From contig QHPD01000126.1 in the NCBI GenBank assembly GCA_003218975.1, positions 1 to 51,846 of the forward strand: 51,846 bases of DNA. The letters run 5' to 3'. Within the stretch, counting starts at the first letter, position 1; each line of letters opens with the position of its first letter. This document shows, in pieces, positions 25,736-34,534 of this stretch. The notes beneath the pieces were generated by a model, which was not told the origin of the DNA, did no database searches, and was given only the letters and a program-made list of their open reading frames with translations. The translations under genes and the position numbers were made by a program. This stretch comes from Verrucomicrobiota bacterium (lineage in GTDB: Bacteria; Verrucomicrobiota; Verrucomicrobiia; Chthoniobacterales; UBA10450).

Positions 25736-27202
25736 CTATAAACGCAGGCCTTTTGGAATCAAAACGCGATCGAGCAAATCGAAAAGCCATTGCACGATTA
25801 GCGCGAGCAGCGCTGCGGGAATAGCCCCTTCCAAAATTGTGACGTGATCGTTCAAGTTCAGTCCGCTCAGGATTGGCTCGCCGAGTCCGCCCGCGCCGAT
25901 CAACGCAGCAAGCGTAGCTGTTCCCACGTTAATGACGGCGCTCGTTTTGATTCCCGATAAAATCGATCGCGACGCCATCGGCAAATAAATTTGCCAGAGC
26001 CGCGCCGCAGGACTGAGTCCCAGCGCAACTGCGGATTCGCGCAGCGATCGCGGAATGTCCTGCAAGCCGCTCGCGGTATTGCGCACGATTGGCAGTAATC
26101 CGTAGAGAAAAAGCGCCGCAATTGCAGTGCGAACGCTGATCCCGAAGAACGGCAGAGGAACAAGCAGCGCGAGCAACGCCAGCGACGGGATTGTTTGCAC
26201 CATGCCAGCGAAACCGAGGATCGTATGCCCAACCGGCCCGCCGCGGCTGGCGAATATGCCGAGCGGAATTCCGATGAGCACGGCCAACGCCAACGAAACG
26301 CCTGCCAGTTGCAGGTGGCGGAGTGTCCACCGAGAAAGTTTATGCGGGAACGATTCGCCAAATGCGGAAGTTGTTGATCTTGCGCCGCCCTCAAAATAAA
26401 GGCTCGCCGCTCTCGTGTAATTTTTTGTGCGTTCGGCTTCAGCGTTGAGCGTCGTCATCCGCTTTTCGTCCAGCGTTCCTTCAAGGCGGCGCAACGCAGC
26501 AATTGCATCCGGGCGCAAAGACAATCGGAACAAAAACACCGCATCGTAATTTGGGAAAAACTTCAGGTCGTCTTCAAGCACGATGAGATCGTACTCGGCA
26601 ATCTTTGCATCCGTCGAGTAGGCGTCCTTCACGTCAATCGAGCCGTTGGCAAGAGCTGCGTAACCAAGCGCATGATCAATTCCGATTACGTTCTGTTGAG
26701 GAAGGCCGTAGCGGTCGCGTAAAGGCTGCCAGCCATCGTGCCGAGCTAAAAACTCGTGGGTGAGCCCGATCTTAAGCTCAGGATGATTGCGCAGATCGCT
26801 GATCGTGCGCACGCCGAGTCGCTGCGCTTCAGTGCGACGTATGACCAGCGCATACGTGTTATTAAACCCGAGCGATTCGGTTATCCCAACGCCAAATTTG
26901 GCGAGCGCATCACGAATTTCATTGAGTGATAACGCGCGGTCCGTTTTGAGAATCTCTTGCGCGATGGTACCCGTGTATTCCGGGTAGGCGTCGATTTGTT
27001 CTCCGTACAATGCCTGCCAGAGAATGATCGTGCCGCCCATGCCCTGCCGGTGTTCCGTTGGGACGCCGGCATCGTTCAGTGCCCGTTTAGCAATCTCGCC
27101 CAGGACGTAGGATTCAGTGAATTTTTTCGAACCGATTACTACCGGACTCGCAGCGAGATTTGAGAATGCAGCGGCAAATGAGATTACGAAGGCCAATTTC
27201 AT
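25736..27202 (-). CDS. Substrate-binding-permease fusion of an OpuC/EgtU-type ABC importer
   Basis: A 488-residue fusion. A signal-peptide-like start (MKLAFVISFAAAFSNLAAS) leads into an OpuAC-type binding domain (~20-285; IGSKKFTESYVLGEI, MGGTIILWQALYGEQIDAYPEYTGT in two continuous blocks). Then comes an OpuCB-type permease (~300-485) with the EAA-like loop ESAVALGLSPAARLWQIYLP and GAGGLGEPILSGL. Homologues carry glycine betaine, choline or carnitine, but the EgtU branch is specific for ergothioneine. Here the gene overlaps the ATPase gene by 4 nt and follows egtB-egtD, so ergothioneine (or hercynine) is the best guess. The domain order is binding domain first; described pneumococcal EgtU, as I recall it, has the permease first. 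Confidence 0.82.
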   Translation of the reverse strand: MKLAFVISFAAAFSNLAASPVVIGSKKFTESYVLGEIAKRALNDAGVPTEHRQGMGGTIILWQALYGEQIDAYPEYTGTIAQEILKTDRALSLNEIRDALAKFGVGITESLGFNNTYALVIRRTEAQRLGVRTISDLRNHPELKIGLTHEFLARHDGWQPLRDRYGLPQQNVIGIDHALGYAALANGSIDVKDAYSTDAKIAEYDLIVLEDDLKFFPNYDAVFLFRLSLRPDAIAALRRLEGTLDEKRMTTLNAEAERTKNYTRAASLYFEGGARSTTSAFGESFPHKLSRWTLRHLQLAGVSLALAVLIGIPLGIFASRGGPVGHTILGFAGMVQTIPSLALLALLVPLPFFGISVRTAIAALFLYGLLPIVRNTASGLQDIPRSLRESAVALGLSPAARLWQIYLPMASRSILSGIKTSAVINVGTATLAALIGAGGLGEPILSGLNLNDHVTILEGAIPAALLALIVQWLFDLLDRVLIPKGLRL

Positions 27203-27942
27203 GTCAAAGCGACTCGGCGCTGCGCGTTGATAAATTCGGAAACGAAAGGATTGGCTGGTCTCTCGCGAAGATTGACAATGGAACCTTGTTGCACGATCCG
27301 GCCTTCGTTCATCAGGACGATTTCATCGCCGAAATAAATTGCTTCTGCCAGGTCGTGGGTGACGAACAATACTGTTTGCCCCAAGCGCACGAAGATTTCC
27401 TTCAAATCTTTTTGCAAAGCTGCGCGCACAAGCGGATCGAGCGCGCCGAGCGGTTCATCGAGCAACAGTAATTCCGGCGAGAGCATTAACGCGCGCATCA
27501 AACTGACCCGCTGCCGCTGACCGCCGGAAAGTTCGAGGGGATATCGTTCGAGGAAATTATCAGAAAATCGGGTGAGCTCGCATAGTTCCATTAGACGCGT
27601 GCGCATTTCAGAATGGGATTTTCCGAGATGACGCGCCATCAGCAGGACGTTTGCGCGTGCCGTGAGATGAGGGAACAGACCGCCTTCCTGAATCACGTAA
27701 CCGATCCGTCGCCGCAACATGTCGATGTTGCCGGTTGTGATCCGTAACCCGTTGAAGGTGATTGCGCCGGAATCCGGTTCGACCAAGCCGATGATGAGCC
27801 TTAGCAGAGTCGATTTGCCGCAACCGCTCGGCCCGATCAAGACGGTTGTTTTGCCGCACACCGCTGAAAGATTCGTCGGATGCAGCGCAGACGCATCGGT
27901 GTAGCGCTTGCTGACTTCAACGAGTTCGACCAGCGCGTTCAT
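27199..27942 (-). CDS. ABC importer ATPase, OpuCA/EgtV-like
   Basis: The energising subunit (247 residues) for the fused binding protein-permease downstream. It has Walker A GPSGCGKST, a Q-loop QEGGLFPHLT, signature LSGGQRQR, Walker B LLLLDEPLGALD and H-loop THD. It lacks the C-terminal CBS pair found in full-length osmoregulatory OpuA/OpuCA ATPases, which argues against an osmolyte-gated system and fits an EgtV-like subunit. Stop and start overlap as ATGA with the next gene. It begins 30 nt after the egtD stop. Confidence 0.88.
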   Translation of the reverse strand: MNALVELVEVSKRYTDASALHPTNLSAVCGKTTVLIGPSGCGKSTLLRLIIGLVEPDSGAITFNGLRITTGNIDMLRRRIGYVIQEGGLFPHLTARANVLLMARHLGKSHSEMRTRLMELCELTRFSDNFLERYPLELSGGQRQRVSLMRALMLSPELLLLDEPLGALDPLVRAALQKDLKEIFVRLGQTVLFVTHDLAEAIYFGDEIVLMNEGRIVQQGSIVNLRERPANPFVSEFINAQRRVALT

Positions 27943-27972
27943 TCTTGTAACCGCGTGTTGCCGCGGGCGGGG

Positions 27973-28950
27973 TCATCGACCCCGGCTACAGATGAAATAG
28001 AAAACGCCGAACCAGCGCGCGTCGTCAGTCCACATTTGAGAGAAATCAAACCCAGCCTCACGCGTGAGCTCGATGACGCTTTCCTTCGTATATTTGTAAG
28101 AATATTCCGTGGCGATTCTCTCGCCGGCGCGAAAATCAAATTGGCGATCCTGAACGCGGACGGTCTGGTCGATCTCACTGATGAGATAAATCTCGATCCG
28201 GCTCTCGGTTGAATTGTAAACCGCGTAATGCTGCCACTGTTCCAAATCGAAGTCGGCGCCGAGCTCGCGATTGGCGCGGGCGAGCAAGTTTAAATTGAAT
28301 TGCGCGGTCACGCCGGCGCTGTCGTTGTAAGCGCGCTCGAGAACATGTCGATCTTTTTGCAGATCGACGCCGATCAGAAGTCCACCGCCGCGTCTGCAAT
28401 GATTGGCAACGCGCTGCAAGAATTGCCGGGCGGCGTCTGGCTCAAAGTTGCCAATGGTAGATCCGGGGAAATAAACAATCTTGCGTAGAGCTTGCCGTGC
28501 TGGCGATGGTAAACGGATCGGTTCAAGATAATCGGCGCAGACCGGCAGAATTTCTAGCGTCGGGAAAATTTTTCGAAACGACGCGGTCGATCGTTCCAGT
28601 TGCTTCTTTGAGATATCCACCGGGATATAGGCAGCCGGCACCTCCAGTTTTTCGAGCAGGATGCGCGTCTTTGTTCCTGCGCCCGTGCCGAGGCCGATCA
28701 GCTCGATGTTCGGGCCGAGCGCCCTTGCGATGTCGCCACAGTAGCGATCAAGAATCTGAAGCTCTGCGCGCGTGAGGTAGTATTCGGGAAGTTCGGAGAT
28801 TTTTTGGAAGAGCGCCGCGCCGCGCGCGTCGTAGAAGTATTTGCACGGCAGCGTGCGCGGTGTGCTCGAGAGGCCCGCAATCGCCTCGGAAAGAAACTCC
28901 GACTTCGCCGGCTCGCGGTCGAGCACGGCGGCGTGTGCTTCGTGATTCAT
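27973..28950 (-). CDS. egtD: L-histidine N-alpha-methyltransferase
   Basis: Trimethylates histidine to hercynine with three S-adenosylmethionine, the first committed step of ergothioneine synthesis. The 325-residue protein shows PCKYFYDARGAALF, the SAM-binding IGLGTGAGTKTRILLE, YFPGSTIGNF, and YNDSAGVTAQFNLNLL, which line the histidine pocket of the family. It overlaps egtB by 4 nt (ATGA), so the pair is translationally coupled, and it is followed by the ABC importer genes. Confidence 0.94.
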   Translation of the reverse strand: MNHEAHAAVLDREPAKSEFLSEAIAGLSSTPRTLPCKYFYDARGAALFQKISELPEYYLTRAELQILDRYCGDIARALGPNIELIGLGTGAGTKTRILLEKLEVPAAYIPVDISKKQLERSTASFRKIFPTLEILPVCADYLEPIRLPSPARQALRKIVYFPGSTIGNFEPDAARQFLQRVANHCRRGGGLLIGVDLQKDRHVLERAYNDSAGVTAQFNLNLLARANRELGADFDLEQWQHYAVYNSTESRIEIYLISEIDQTVRVQDRQFDFRAGERIATEYSYKYTKESVIELTREAGFDFSQMWTDDARWFGVFYFICSRGR

Positions 28951-30335
28951 TTCGGATCGCGCGCGAGCCGGATGCCGGTGAATTGCCAGCGCTTCTCAGG
29001 CTGGAAAAAGTTGCGGTAAGTGCGGCGAATGTGCGTGCACGAGGTGGCGCAGGAGCCACCGCGTAAAACGTACTGATTGCACATGAACTTCCCATTGTAT
29101 TCACCAAGCGCACCTGGTGCAGCGCGATACCCGGGGTAAGGCGCATAGGCGCTGCGCGTCCATTCCCAGACGTCGCCGAACATTTGCTGAAGATGTTCGC
29201 CACGGCGAATCCGTCCATTGGCGGATCGATCTTGTGCGGAGGCGACCAATGGTTGTGGATGAAATCTCTCGGTCTCGACGAAATTACCTTCGATTGCACA
29301 ATCGAACGCCGCGCGCTCCCATTCAAACTCCGTCGGAAGTCGTGCGCCTGCCCAGTTCACATACGCGTCGGCTTCAAAATAACTGACGTGAGCAACCGGC
29401 TCGTTTTCTTCGACGGGACGAAAGCCCGAAAGAGTAAAATTCCACCACGTGCCGTCGCGTTTCGTCCAGTAGAGCGGCGCTTGCCAGCCTTGTTCGTTTA
29501 CAGTCATCCAACCGAGCGACAGCCAGAATTCCGGCCGCGCGTAACCGTTGTCGTCGATGAAAGCGATATATTCTCCGTTCGTCACGGGTCGCGAAGCGAG
29601 AGAAAACGAGGGGACCAGCACTCGATGTCGCGGGCTTTCGTTGTCGTAGGCGAAGCCGCTTCCGTCATGACCGATCTCGACCGTTGCCTCTTGGAAGTCG
29701 ACGAAGCCCATTGGCATGGTCTGTGCCCCAGGGTTGTCGATCTTGCTTGCCGAGCCGCAGTCTTGCGAAGGCTGGCGCTCGCGAAAAACGGGATAGAGCG
29801 GATTTTGCGCGAAGACGTGTTTAATGTCGGTGAGCAGCAATTCCTGGTGCTGTTGCTCGTGATGCATGCCAAGAATCAGGATCGGCTCGATTTCCTCGAG
29901 AAGTTTTTCGTCGGCGCTGGGAAGGAGGTCGCCGATGTGTGAATCGATCGACGAGCGATAGCGTTGAGCTTCCTTGACGGTTGGGCGCGAGATCAACCCG
30001 CGCAGGTCGCGCCGGTGCATAGTGCCCGCGGCGTTATAATAGGAGTTGAACAGAAAAGCGTATTCTGGAATTTCCGCGCGATATCCTGGCAACCAGTTTT
30101 TCAGGATGAACGTCTCGAAAAACCATGTCGTATGCGCCAGATGCCATTTGGTTGGGCTTACATCCGGGATCGACTGCACGACATAATCCTCGGGTTCGAG
30201 ATTCGCGCACAATCCGGTGGTGAAATTTCTAATTTGATGAAAACGGCCGAGCAACTCCTCAGCACGCGACGCGCTCCCATCCAAACGAGGTTTGGCTGGC
30301 GCTCTATCAACGGCGGACGGGACTGCCGAGCTCAA
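28947..30335 (-). CDS. egtB: Ergothioneine biosynthesis sulfoxide synthase EgtB
   Basis: An iron-dependent oxygenase that joins hercynine to a thiol donor (cysteine or gamma-glutamylcysteine) to give the sulfoxide precursor of ergothioneine. The 462-residue protein has an N-terminal DinB_2 domain with iron-ligand histidines (HLAHTTWFFETF; MHHEQQHQELLL). A C-terminal FGE-sulfatase-like domain carries GARLPTEFEWERAAF, DVWEWTRSAY and VLRGGSCAT. The start is TTG at 30335, overlapping the stop of the upstream gene (TTGA). No egtC, egtA or egtE is seen nearby, so the thiol donor and C-S lyase are open questions. Confidence 0.93.
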   Translation of the reverse strand: MSSAVPSAVDRAPAKPRLDGSASRAEELLGRFHQIRNFTTGLCANLEPEDYVVQSIPDVSPTKWHLAHTTWFFETFILKNWLPGYRAEIPEYAFLFNSYYNAAGTMHRRDLRGLISRPTVKEAQRYRSSIDSHIGDLLPSADEKLLEEIEPILILGMHHEQQHQELLLTDIKHVFAQNPLYPVFRERQPSQDCGSASKIDNPGAQTMPMGFVDFQEATVEIGHDGSGFAYDNESPRHRVLVPSFSLASRPVTNGEYIAFIDDNGYARPEFWLSLGWMTVNEQGWQAPLYWTKRDGTWWNFTLSGFRPVEENEPVAHVSYFEADAYVNWAGARLPTEFEWERAAFDCAIEGNFVETERFHPQPLVASAQDRSANGRIRRGEHLQQMFGDVWEWTRSAYAPYPGYRAAPGALGEYNGKFMCNQYVLRGGSCATSCTHIRRTYRNFFQPEKRWQFTGIRLARDPK

Positions 30336-30733
30336 ACAATTCCGCCCTCCTGTTCGAGTTCCTCTCTGCGCGCCTCGAGCATCTGATCATGCATGGCTTC
30401 TTCCAAGCCGTCGATCACGAGATGCTCGCCAACAGTTTCCTCTTCCTCAACCCCGGGACGTGGCGCGCGATGACCTTTGGAACCTGCGACCATATCCCAT
30501 TCCTCTGTCAGATCGGCGTTATCTGGAGTTTCCTCAGGAGGCGTATTGTTCTCTGCGCCCGCCAACTCACGGCGCGCCTGTGCCCAATCTGCATCCGTGA
30601 ATTCGTCGGGATTACGCTCGTCGATCATCGCGATTTCTCTCGCGCGTTTTTCCACCTCCTCCGGAGAAGGGGCGCCGACCCCGTTGCCATGCAGTGAAAT
30701 TTTTCCGGCGCCAGGTTGTGAGTAATCCTTCAT
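30332..30733 (-). CDS. Hypothetical acidic protein, first gene of the ergothioneine operon
   Basis: A 133-residue, strongly acidic soluble protein. A helical block VEKRAREIAMIDERNPDEFTDADW continues into AQARREL, reminiscent of DUF2934-type short proteins. A disordered Pro/Glu-rich middle follows, then a second helix with LEEAMHDQMLEARREELEQ. No catalytic motif is visible. Its TGA overlaps the TTG of egtB, so translation of the two should be coupled. The start at 30733 (MKDYSQPGAG) is preferred to a 24-residue upstream extension that looks random. Function unknown. Confidence 0.6.
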   Translation of the reverse strand: MKDYSQPGAGKISLHGNGVGAPSPEEVEKRAREIAMIDERNPDEFTDADWAQARRELAGAENNTPPEETPDNADLTEEWDMVAGSKGHRAPRPGVEEEETVGEHLVIDGLEEAMHDQMLEARREELEQEGGIV

Positions 30734-30837
30734 AACCAATAATACCAAGGCTACGGCATATCCGTTGCTACACTTTGGACTACAGATTGCCGGGTTGCAA
30801 TGCAAGCGCGGAAAAATGGCGACTTCCTTTTGAAAAA

Positions 30838-31716
30838 ATGGCTGAGCGAAAGTTGGTTCAACTGGGAAACGAGCACGTCCTTGCGTTTGAGGAATACGGC
30901 GATGAAAAGGGGGTACCAGTGATATTTTGCCATGGATGGCCGAGCTCGCGCACGATGGCGCAACTGACCCACGAACCGGCGCGCGATCTCGGGATTCGCA
31001 TCATTTCACCGGATCGCCCGGGAATCAGCGGCTCCAGTTTCCAACCCAATCGGAAATTACTCGATTGGCCGGCAGTGGTGCAACGGCTGGCGGATGACCT
31101 TGGGATCGGCGAATTCCGAATGCTCGCCATTTCCGGTGGCGCTCCCTACGCCTACGTGACGGCGCGCGCAATGCCCGAGCGCGTCCTTGCAATTGCGATC
31201 GTGAGCGGCGCAATTTCGCTTGTCGATCTTGCCGACCGCAAGGGATTGCTCCCACTTTACCGATGGATGCTGGCGCTCTATCGGACGCGGCCGCAACTCT
31301 TACGAAGATTATTTCAGTTGGCGCGGCCGGTCCTGTCATTGCGGCCGCCTGTTCGTCTGCGCCCGCTCGTTTTGAAAATGTTGATGCTGCAAGCGTGCGA
31401 TGCAGAGAGTCTGCGCGATTCCGCCGCATTCGAAGCGGTTTTTGAAAGTCAACGCCGCGCTTGGCGCGGATCGGCTGAGGGCGTTATTGCCGACGCGCAG
31501 ATTTATGCTCAATCGTGGGGTTTTCCGCTCGAGGAGGTGCGGGTGCCCGTTCGGCTGTGGCACGGAAAACAAGACCGGGCGTTTGCGGTTCGGTTGGCGG
31601 AAGAAATCGCGGCGCGTTTGCCCAACTGCAAAACGCGTTACGTCGAGGGCGCAGGGCATTATTCGTTGCCGATTCGGTACGCAGGGGAAATTCTTGAGGA
31701 CTTGATTTCAGTGTAG
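30838..31716 (+). CDS. Alpha/beta-fold hydrolase
   Basis: A 292-residue serine hydrolase of unknown substrate. An oxyanion-loop HGWPSSR comes early and SPDRPGISGSS follows. The nucleophile elbow is AISGGAPYA (A in place of the first Gly of GxSxG). The likely acid is Asp in GKQDRAF and the base His in GAGHYSLPIR. The start at 30838 is chosen because homology begins there, although an in-frame start at 30775 exists. It ends 12 nt before the LOG-family gene on the same strand. Confidence 0.8.
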   Translation: MAERKLVQLGNEHVLAFEEYGDEKGVPVIFCHGWPSSRTMAQLTHEPARDLGIRIISPDRPGISGSSFQPNRKLLDWPAVVQRLADDLGIGEFRMLAISGGAPYAYVTARAMPERVLAIAIVSGAISLVDLADRKGLLPLYRWMLALYRTRPQLLRRLFQLARPVLSLRPPVRLRPLVLKMLMLQACDAESLRDSAAFEAVFESQRRAWRGSAEGVIADAQIYAQSWGFPLEEVRVPVRLWHGKQDRAFAVRLAEEIAARLPNCKTRYVEGAGHYSLPIRYAGEILEDLISV

Positions 31717-31728
31717 TGGAAACTGGCG

Positions 31729-32799
31729 ATGGAAGATTTTACGGAAGCAGCAATCCAGGATCAGCCCAGGCGGCTGTGGAGCGTCGCTCCGCCGTTTGAC
31801 GCGCGTGTCCGCCAATTAGTTCGCGATTGGGGTGCGGAAGAATCGCCCGAGCTGATCGAAGAAATGATTGTAACCGCGCTAAAGATCGCACGCGACCGGA
31901 TGAACGTGGCCGATCTCAAGCTGATCAACCGCTCGGTAAGGGAGATGCGCTACGCCGCAAAGGTGTTCGCCCCATTTCAACATTTGCGGAAAGTCGCCGT
32001 TTTTGGCTCCGCTCGCTCTTCGGCGGATTCACCGGAATTCAAAGTGGCTGAAGATTTCGCCCGGAAAATGGTGGCGCACAATTTCATGGTGATCACCGGA
32101 GGCGGAGACGGAATCATGGGTGCAGCGCAGAAGGGCGCGGGCCGCGAACGTAGCTTCGGCCTGAACATTCGCCTGCCTTCGGAGCAACAAGCCAACGTGG
32201 TCATCAAAGGCGATCGGAAGCTGGTTAACTTGAATTATTTTTTCACGCGCAAACTGAATTTTGTGAAAGAGGCGCACGCGTTCGCGATGTTTCCCGGCGG
32301 CTTCGGAACGTTGGACGAGACATTCGAAGTGCTCACGCTCATGCAGACGGGCAAGGCACGCCTGATTCCGGTCGTCCTCTTGGACCGGCCCCGAGGAAAT
32401 TATTGGAAGACGTGGATGAAATTTCTGACCAGCCGGCTGCTTAAGCCTGGCATCATTTCACCCGAAGATCTTTCATTCTTCAAAATCATGCACGACGTTC
32501 GGGAAGCGGTAGCGGAGATTTTGGAGTTCTACAAAATCTATCACTCCGCGCGTTGGGTGGGAGACCGCTTCGTCATTCGCATCAATCATCGTTTGTCGAA
32601 GCAGGCGATTGTCCATCTTAACCAGAAGTTCGCCGACATCGTGAAGCGCGGCAATATCATCCAGGCCGCCGCGCTGCGTCAGGAAAAAAACGAGCCCGAG
32701 GTTTGGGATCTGCCGCGACTGATTCTTACTCCCTATCGCAACAGGTTTGGGCGGGTGCGTGAGCTGATCGACGCGATCAACTCTTCCCAGCTCGCGTAG
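31729..32799 (+). CDS. LOG-family (TIGR00730-type) nucleotide phosphoribohydrolase-like protein, long form
   Basis: A Rossmann-fold lysine-decarboxylase-like protein (356 residues) with GGGDGIMGAAQKGA and FPGGFGTLDETFE, the PGGxGTxxE signature of cytokinin-activating LOG phosphoribohydrolases and bacterial PpnN-like nucleotidases. An N-terminal ~80-residue helical part and a C-terminal ~100-residue extension (SARWVGDRFVIRINHRL) make it longer than plant LOG. It probably cleaves nucleoside 5'-monophosphates to base and ribose 5-phosphate; the substrate is not defined. Confidence 0.82.
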   Translation: MEDFTEAAIQDQPRRLWSVAPPFDARVRQLVRDWGAEESPELIEEMIVTALKIARDRMNVADLKLINRSVREMRYAAKVFAPFQHLRKVAVFGSARSSADSPEFKVAEDFARKMVAHNFMVITGGGDGIMGAAQKGAGRERSFGLNIRLPSEQQANVVIKGDRKLVNLNYFFTRKLNFVKEAHAFAMFPGGFGTLDETFEVLTLMQTGKARLIPVVLLDRPRGNYWKTWMKFLTSRLLKPGIISPEDLSFFKIMHDVREAVAEILEFYKIYHSARWVGDRFVIRINHRLSKQAIVHLNQKFADIVKRGNIIQAAALRQEKNEPEVWDLPRLILTPYRNRFGRVRELIDAINSSQLA

Positions 32800-32814
32800 G
32801 ACGGACGTCGATTG

Positions 32815-33102
32815 CTATGCGCTCGCCGCAGCTGGTCCGGTTATCGCGCGCTTTTCGAGAATATAATCGTGAATCGTGTTCACGGTGCGAAGCGCTTTCC
32901 CAGCGACCTCTGAGTTTGGCACACCGACGCCAAACGTTTTCTCCATGCTCACCACCAGTTCAAGGGCGTCAATGGAGTCGAGGCCGAGGCCGTTCGGGCC
33001 GAAAAGCGGTAGATCGTCGTCAATTTCATCGGGAGTGGTTTGCAGCATCAAATTTTTTACGAGCATCTCTTTGATGCGTGCGCGCAAATCTGGCTCGGAC
33101 AT
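32815..33102 (-). CDS. Acyl carrier protein
   Basis: A 95-residue acyl carrier-like protein. The 4'-phosphopantetheine serine is about residue 43 in GLGLDSIDALELV, followed by the family helix VVSMEKTFGV. It is longer than housekeeping AcpP at both ends and lies alone, not next to fab genes, so it may serve a specialised pathway; it could also be a second ACP for lipid A-type acylation. The ATG at 33102 (MSEPDLRARI) is chosen over an upstream start at 33255 that would overlap the TatA-like gene. Confidence 0.85.
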   Translation of the reverse strand: MSEPDLRARIKEMLVKNLMLQTTPDEIDDDLPLFGPNGLGLDSIDALELVVSMEKTFGVGVPNSEVAGKALRTVNTIHDYILEKRAITGPAAASA

Positions 33103-33193
33103 AACAAGGTCGCGATTTTGTCGCAAATTGCGCGTTGGGTCAAACGTGTAGAGTGCGCACCGACTTAGCTCTGCGGCTGTGGATACCCCGCCA

Positions 33194-33532
33194 CTATACC
33201 TGACTGGCTTTATCTCCTGGCGTAACTGCCTGACTTGGATCCTGCCGCATCTCACTGCTCGCCGGCTGATTTTCGACTCGGGGTACCGTTGATTGCGCGG
33301 GTTTTACGTCGGATTTCGCCGTTTCGGCCTCGGATTTCCCGGCCTTATTCAGCTCGTCGCTGAACTCGTCCTTCGCCTTTTGGAATTCCTTGACGGCTTG
33401 GCCCATTCCACGGGCGAGTTCGGGCAACTTCTTTGCGCCGAACAGGACGAGGATGATCAGCAGAATGATGATCAGGTCCGGCCCGGCCAAGTTCATGAAG
33501 CTGGCAAGCAAACTCATAAGAGACTTCAACAT
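33194..33532 (-). CDS. tatA: Sec-independent translocase subunit TatA/TatE-like
   Basis: A pore-forming component of the twin-arginine translocation system for folded proteins. One membrane helix (PDLIIILLIILVLFGAKKLPELA) is followed by an amphipathic helix (RGMGQAVKEFQKAKDEF) and a polar tail; the FGxxKLPEL motif is characteristic. It has 112 residues from the ATG at 33532; ATGs at 33517 and 33496 are possible alternatives. TatB/TatC are not in the window. It is divergent from the Ku gene, with about 90 nt between starts. Confidence 0.85.
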   Translation of the reverse strand: MLKSLMSLLASFMNLAGPDLIIILLIILVLFGAKKLPELARGMGQAVKEFQKAKDEFSDELNKAGKSEAETAKSDVKPAQSTVPRVENQPASSEMRQDPSQAVTPGDKASQV

Positions 33533-33624
33533 CAGACCGTTTCCAGAAGTTGCAAGGTAATTCGGCACACAGATCTGCTCGCATTTGACACTTCCCCGCT
33601 GCTGTGGAAAGAGCATTCCCACCC

Positions 33625-34485
33625 ATGCGTCCCATCTGGAAAGGCAGTATTAGCTTCGGGCTGGTTTATATTCCGGTGGCAGTTTACCCGGCCACACGCG
33701 AGGAGAAGATCAGTTTCCGACAGCTTCGCTCCAGTGACCTGAGCCCGATCAAATATAAAAAGGTCGCGGAGGCGGATTCAAAAGAGGTCCTGGCCGACCA
33801 GATCGTAAAAGGCTTCGAGTACGAGCGCGGCCGTTACGTGGTCATGAAGGACGAAGACTTCGAAAAAGTTCGGATCGAATCGACACATTCCATCGACATC
33901 ACCGACTTTGTCGAGCTGGAACAGGTCGATCCGAAGTTTTTCTACAAGCCGTACTTCCTCGAGCCGCAAAGGGGTGGCGAAAAGGCGTACGCGGTTTTGC
34001 ACAAGGCCCTGAGCGGCACTGTCAAGATTGGCATTGCCAAAGTGGTGATCAGCAATCGCGAGCACCTGGCGGCGGTGAAACCGGACGGCTTGTTCCTGAT
34101 TCTGGAGCTAATGCATTTCGCGAGTGAGATTTTGAGCGCCGAGGTTTTGAAGAACGGATCGACCACAGCCGTGAGCGACAAAGAATTAAAAATGGCCCAG
34201 GCGCTCATCGACACCATGACCGTTTCCTGGCAGCCGGAGAAATATCGTGACGAATATCGGACAGCGCTGATGGAAATCATCGAGCAGAAGGCGAAGCACA
34301 AGGAGATCGCGGCTAAGGCGTCCCCGCCTCCGGCACCGACCAACGTTGTCGATCTTGTGAAAGTGTTACAGGAAAGCCTTAGCCGCACTCAATCCGTCAG
34401 ACAAAAACGCGCCCCGGCGCGTTCCAGCGGGCGTTCGACGGCAGCGCTGGTCAAGCAAAAGCGACGCGTGGGCGCGCTGGGTTGA
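33625..34485 (+). CDS. ku: Non-homologous end-joining protein Ku
   Basis: Forms a ring on double-strand DNA ends and recruits a ligase (usually LigD). The 286-residue protein begins MRPIWKGSISFGLVYIPV and contains RVVMKDE-like YVVMKDEDF, DPKFFYKPYFLEPQ, KAYAVLHKAL and ELMHFASEIL, typical of bacterial Ku. The tail is basic (RQKRAPARSSGRS), as in other bacterial Ku. No ligD lies beside it here, so the partner ligase must be elsewhere. The start at 33625 is chosen over 33604 because homology begins there. Confidence 0.94.
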   Translation: MRPIWKGSISFGLVYIPVAVYPATREEKISFRQLRSSDLSPIKYKKVAEADSKEVLADQIVKGFEYERGRYVVMKDEDFEKVRIESTHSIDITDFVELEQVDPKFFYKPYFLEPQRGGEKAYAVLHKALSGTVKIGIAKVVISNREHLAAVKPDGLFLILELMHFASEILSAEVLKNGSTTAVSDKELKMAQALIDTMTVSWQPEKYRDEYRTALMEIIEQKAKHKEIAAKASPPPAPTNVVDLVKVLQESLSRTQSVRQKRAPARSSGRSTAALVKQKRRVGALG

Positions 34486-34534
34486 TTCGTCCGGTTGCAA
34501 GTCGGGGGATTCTCATTAGAATCAACACCTCTGT

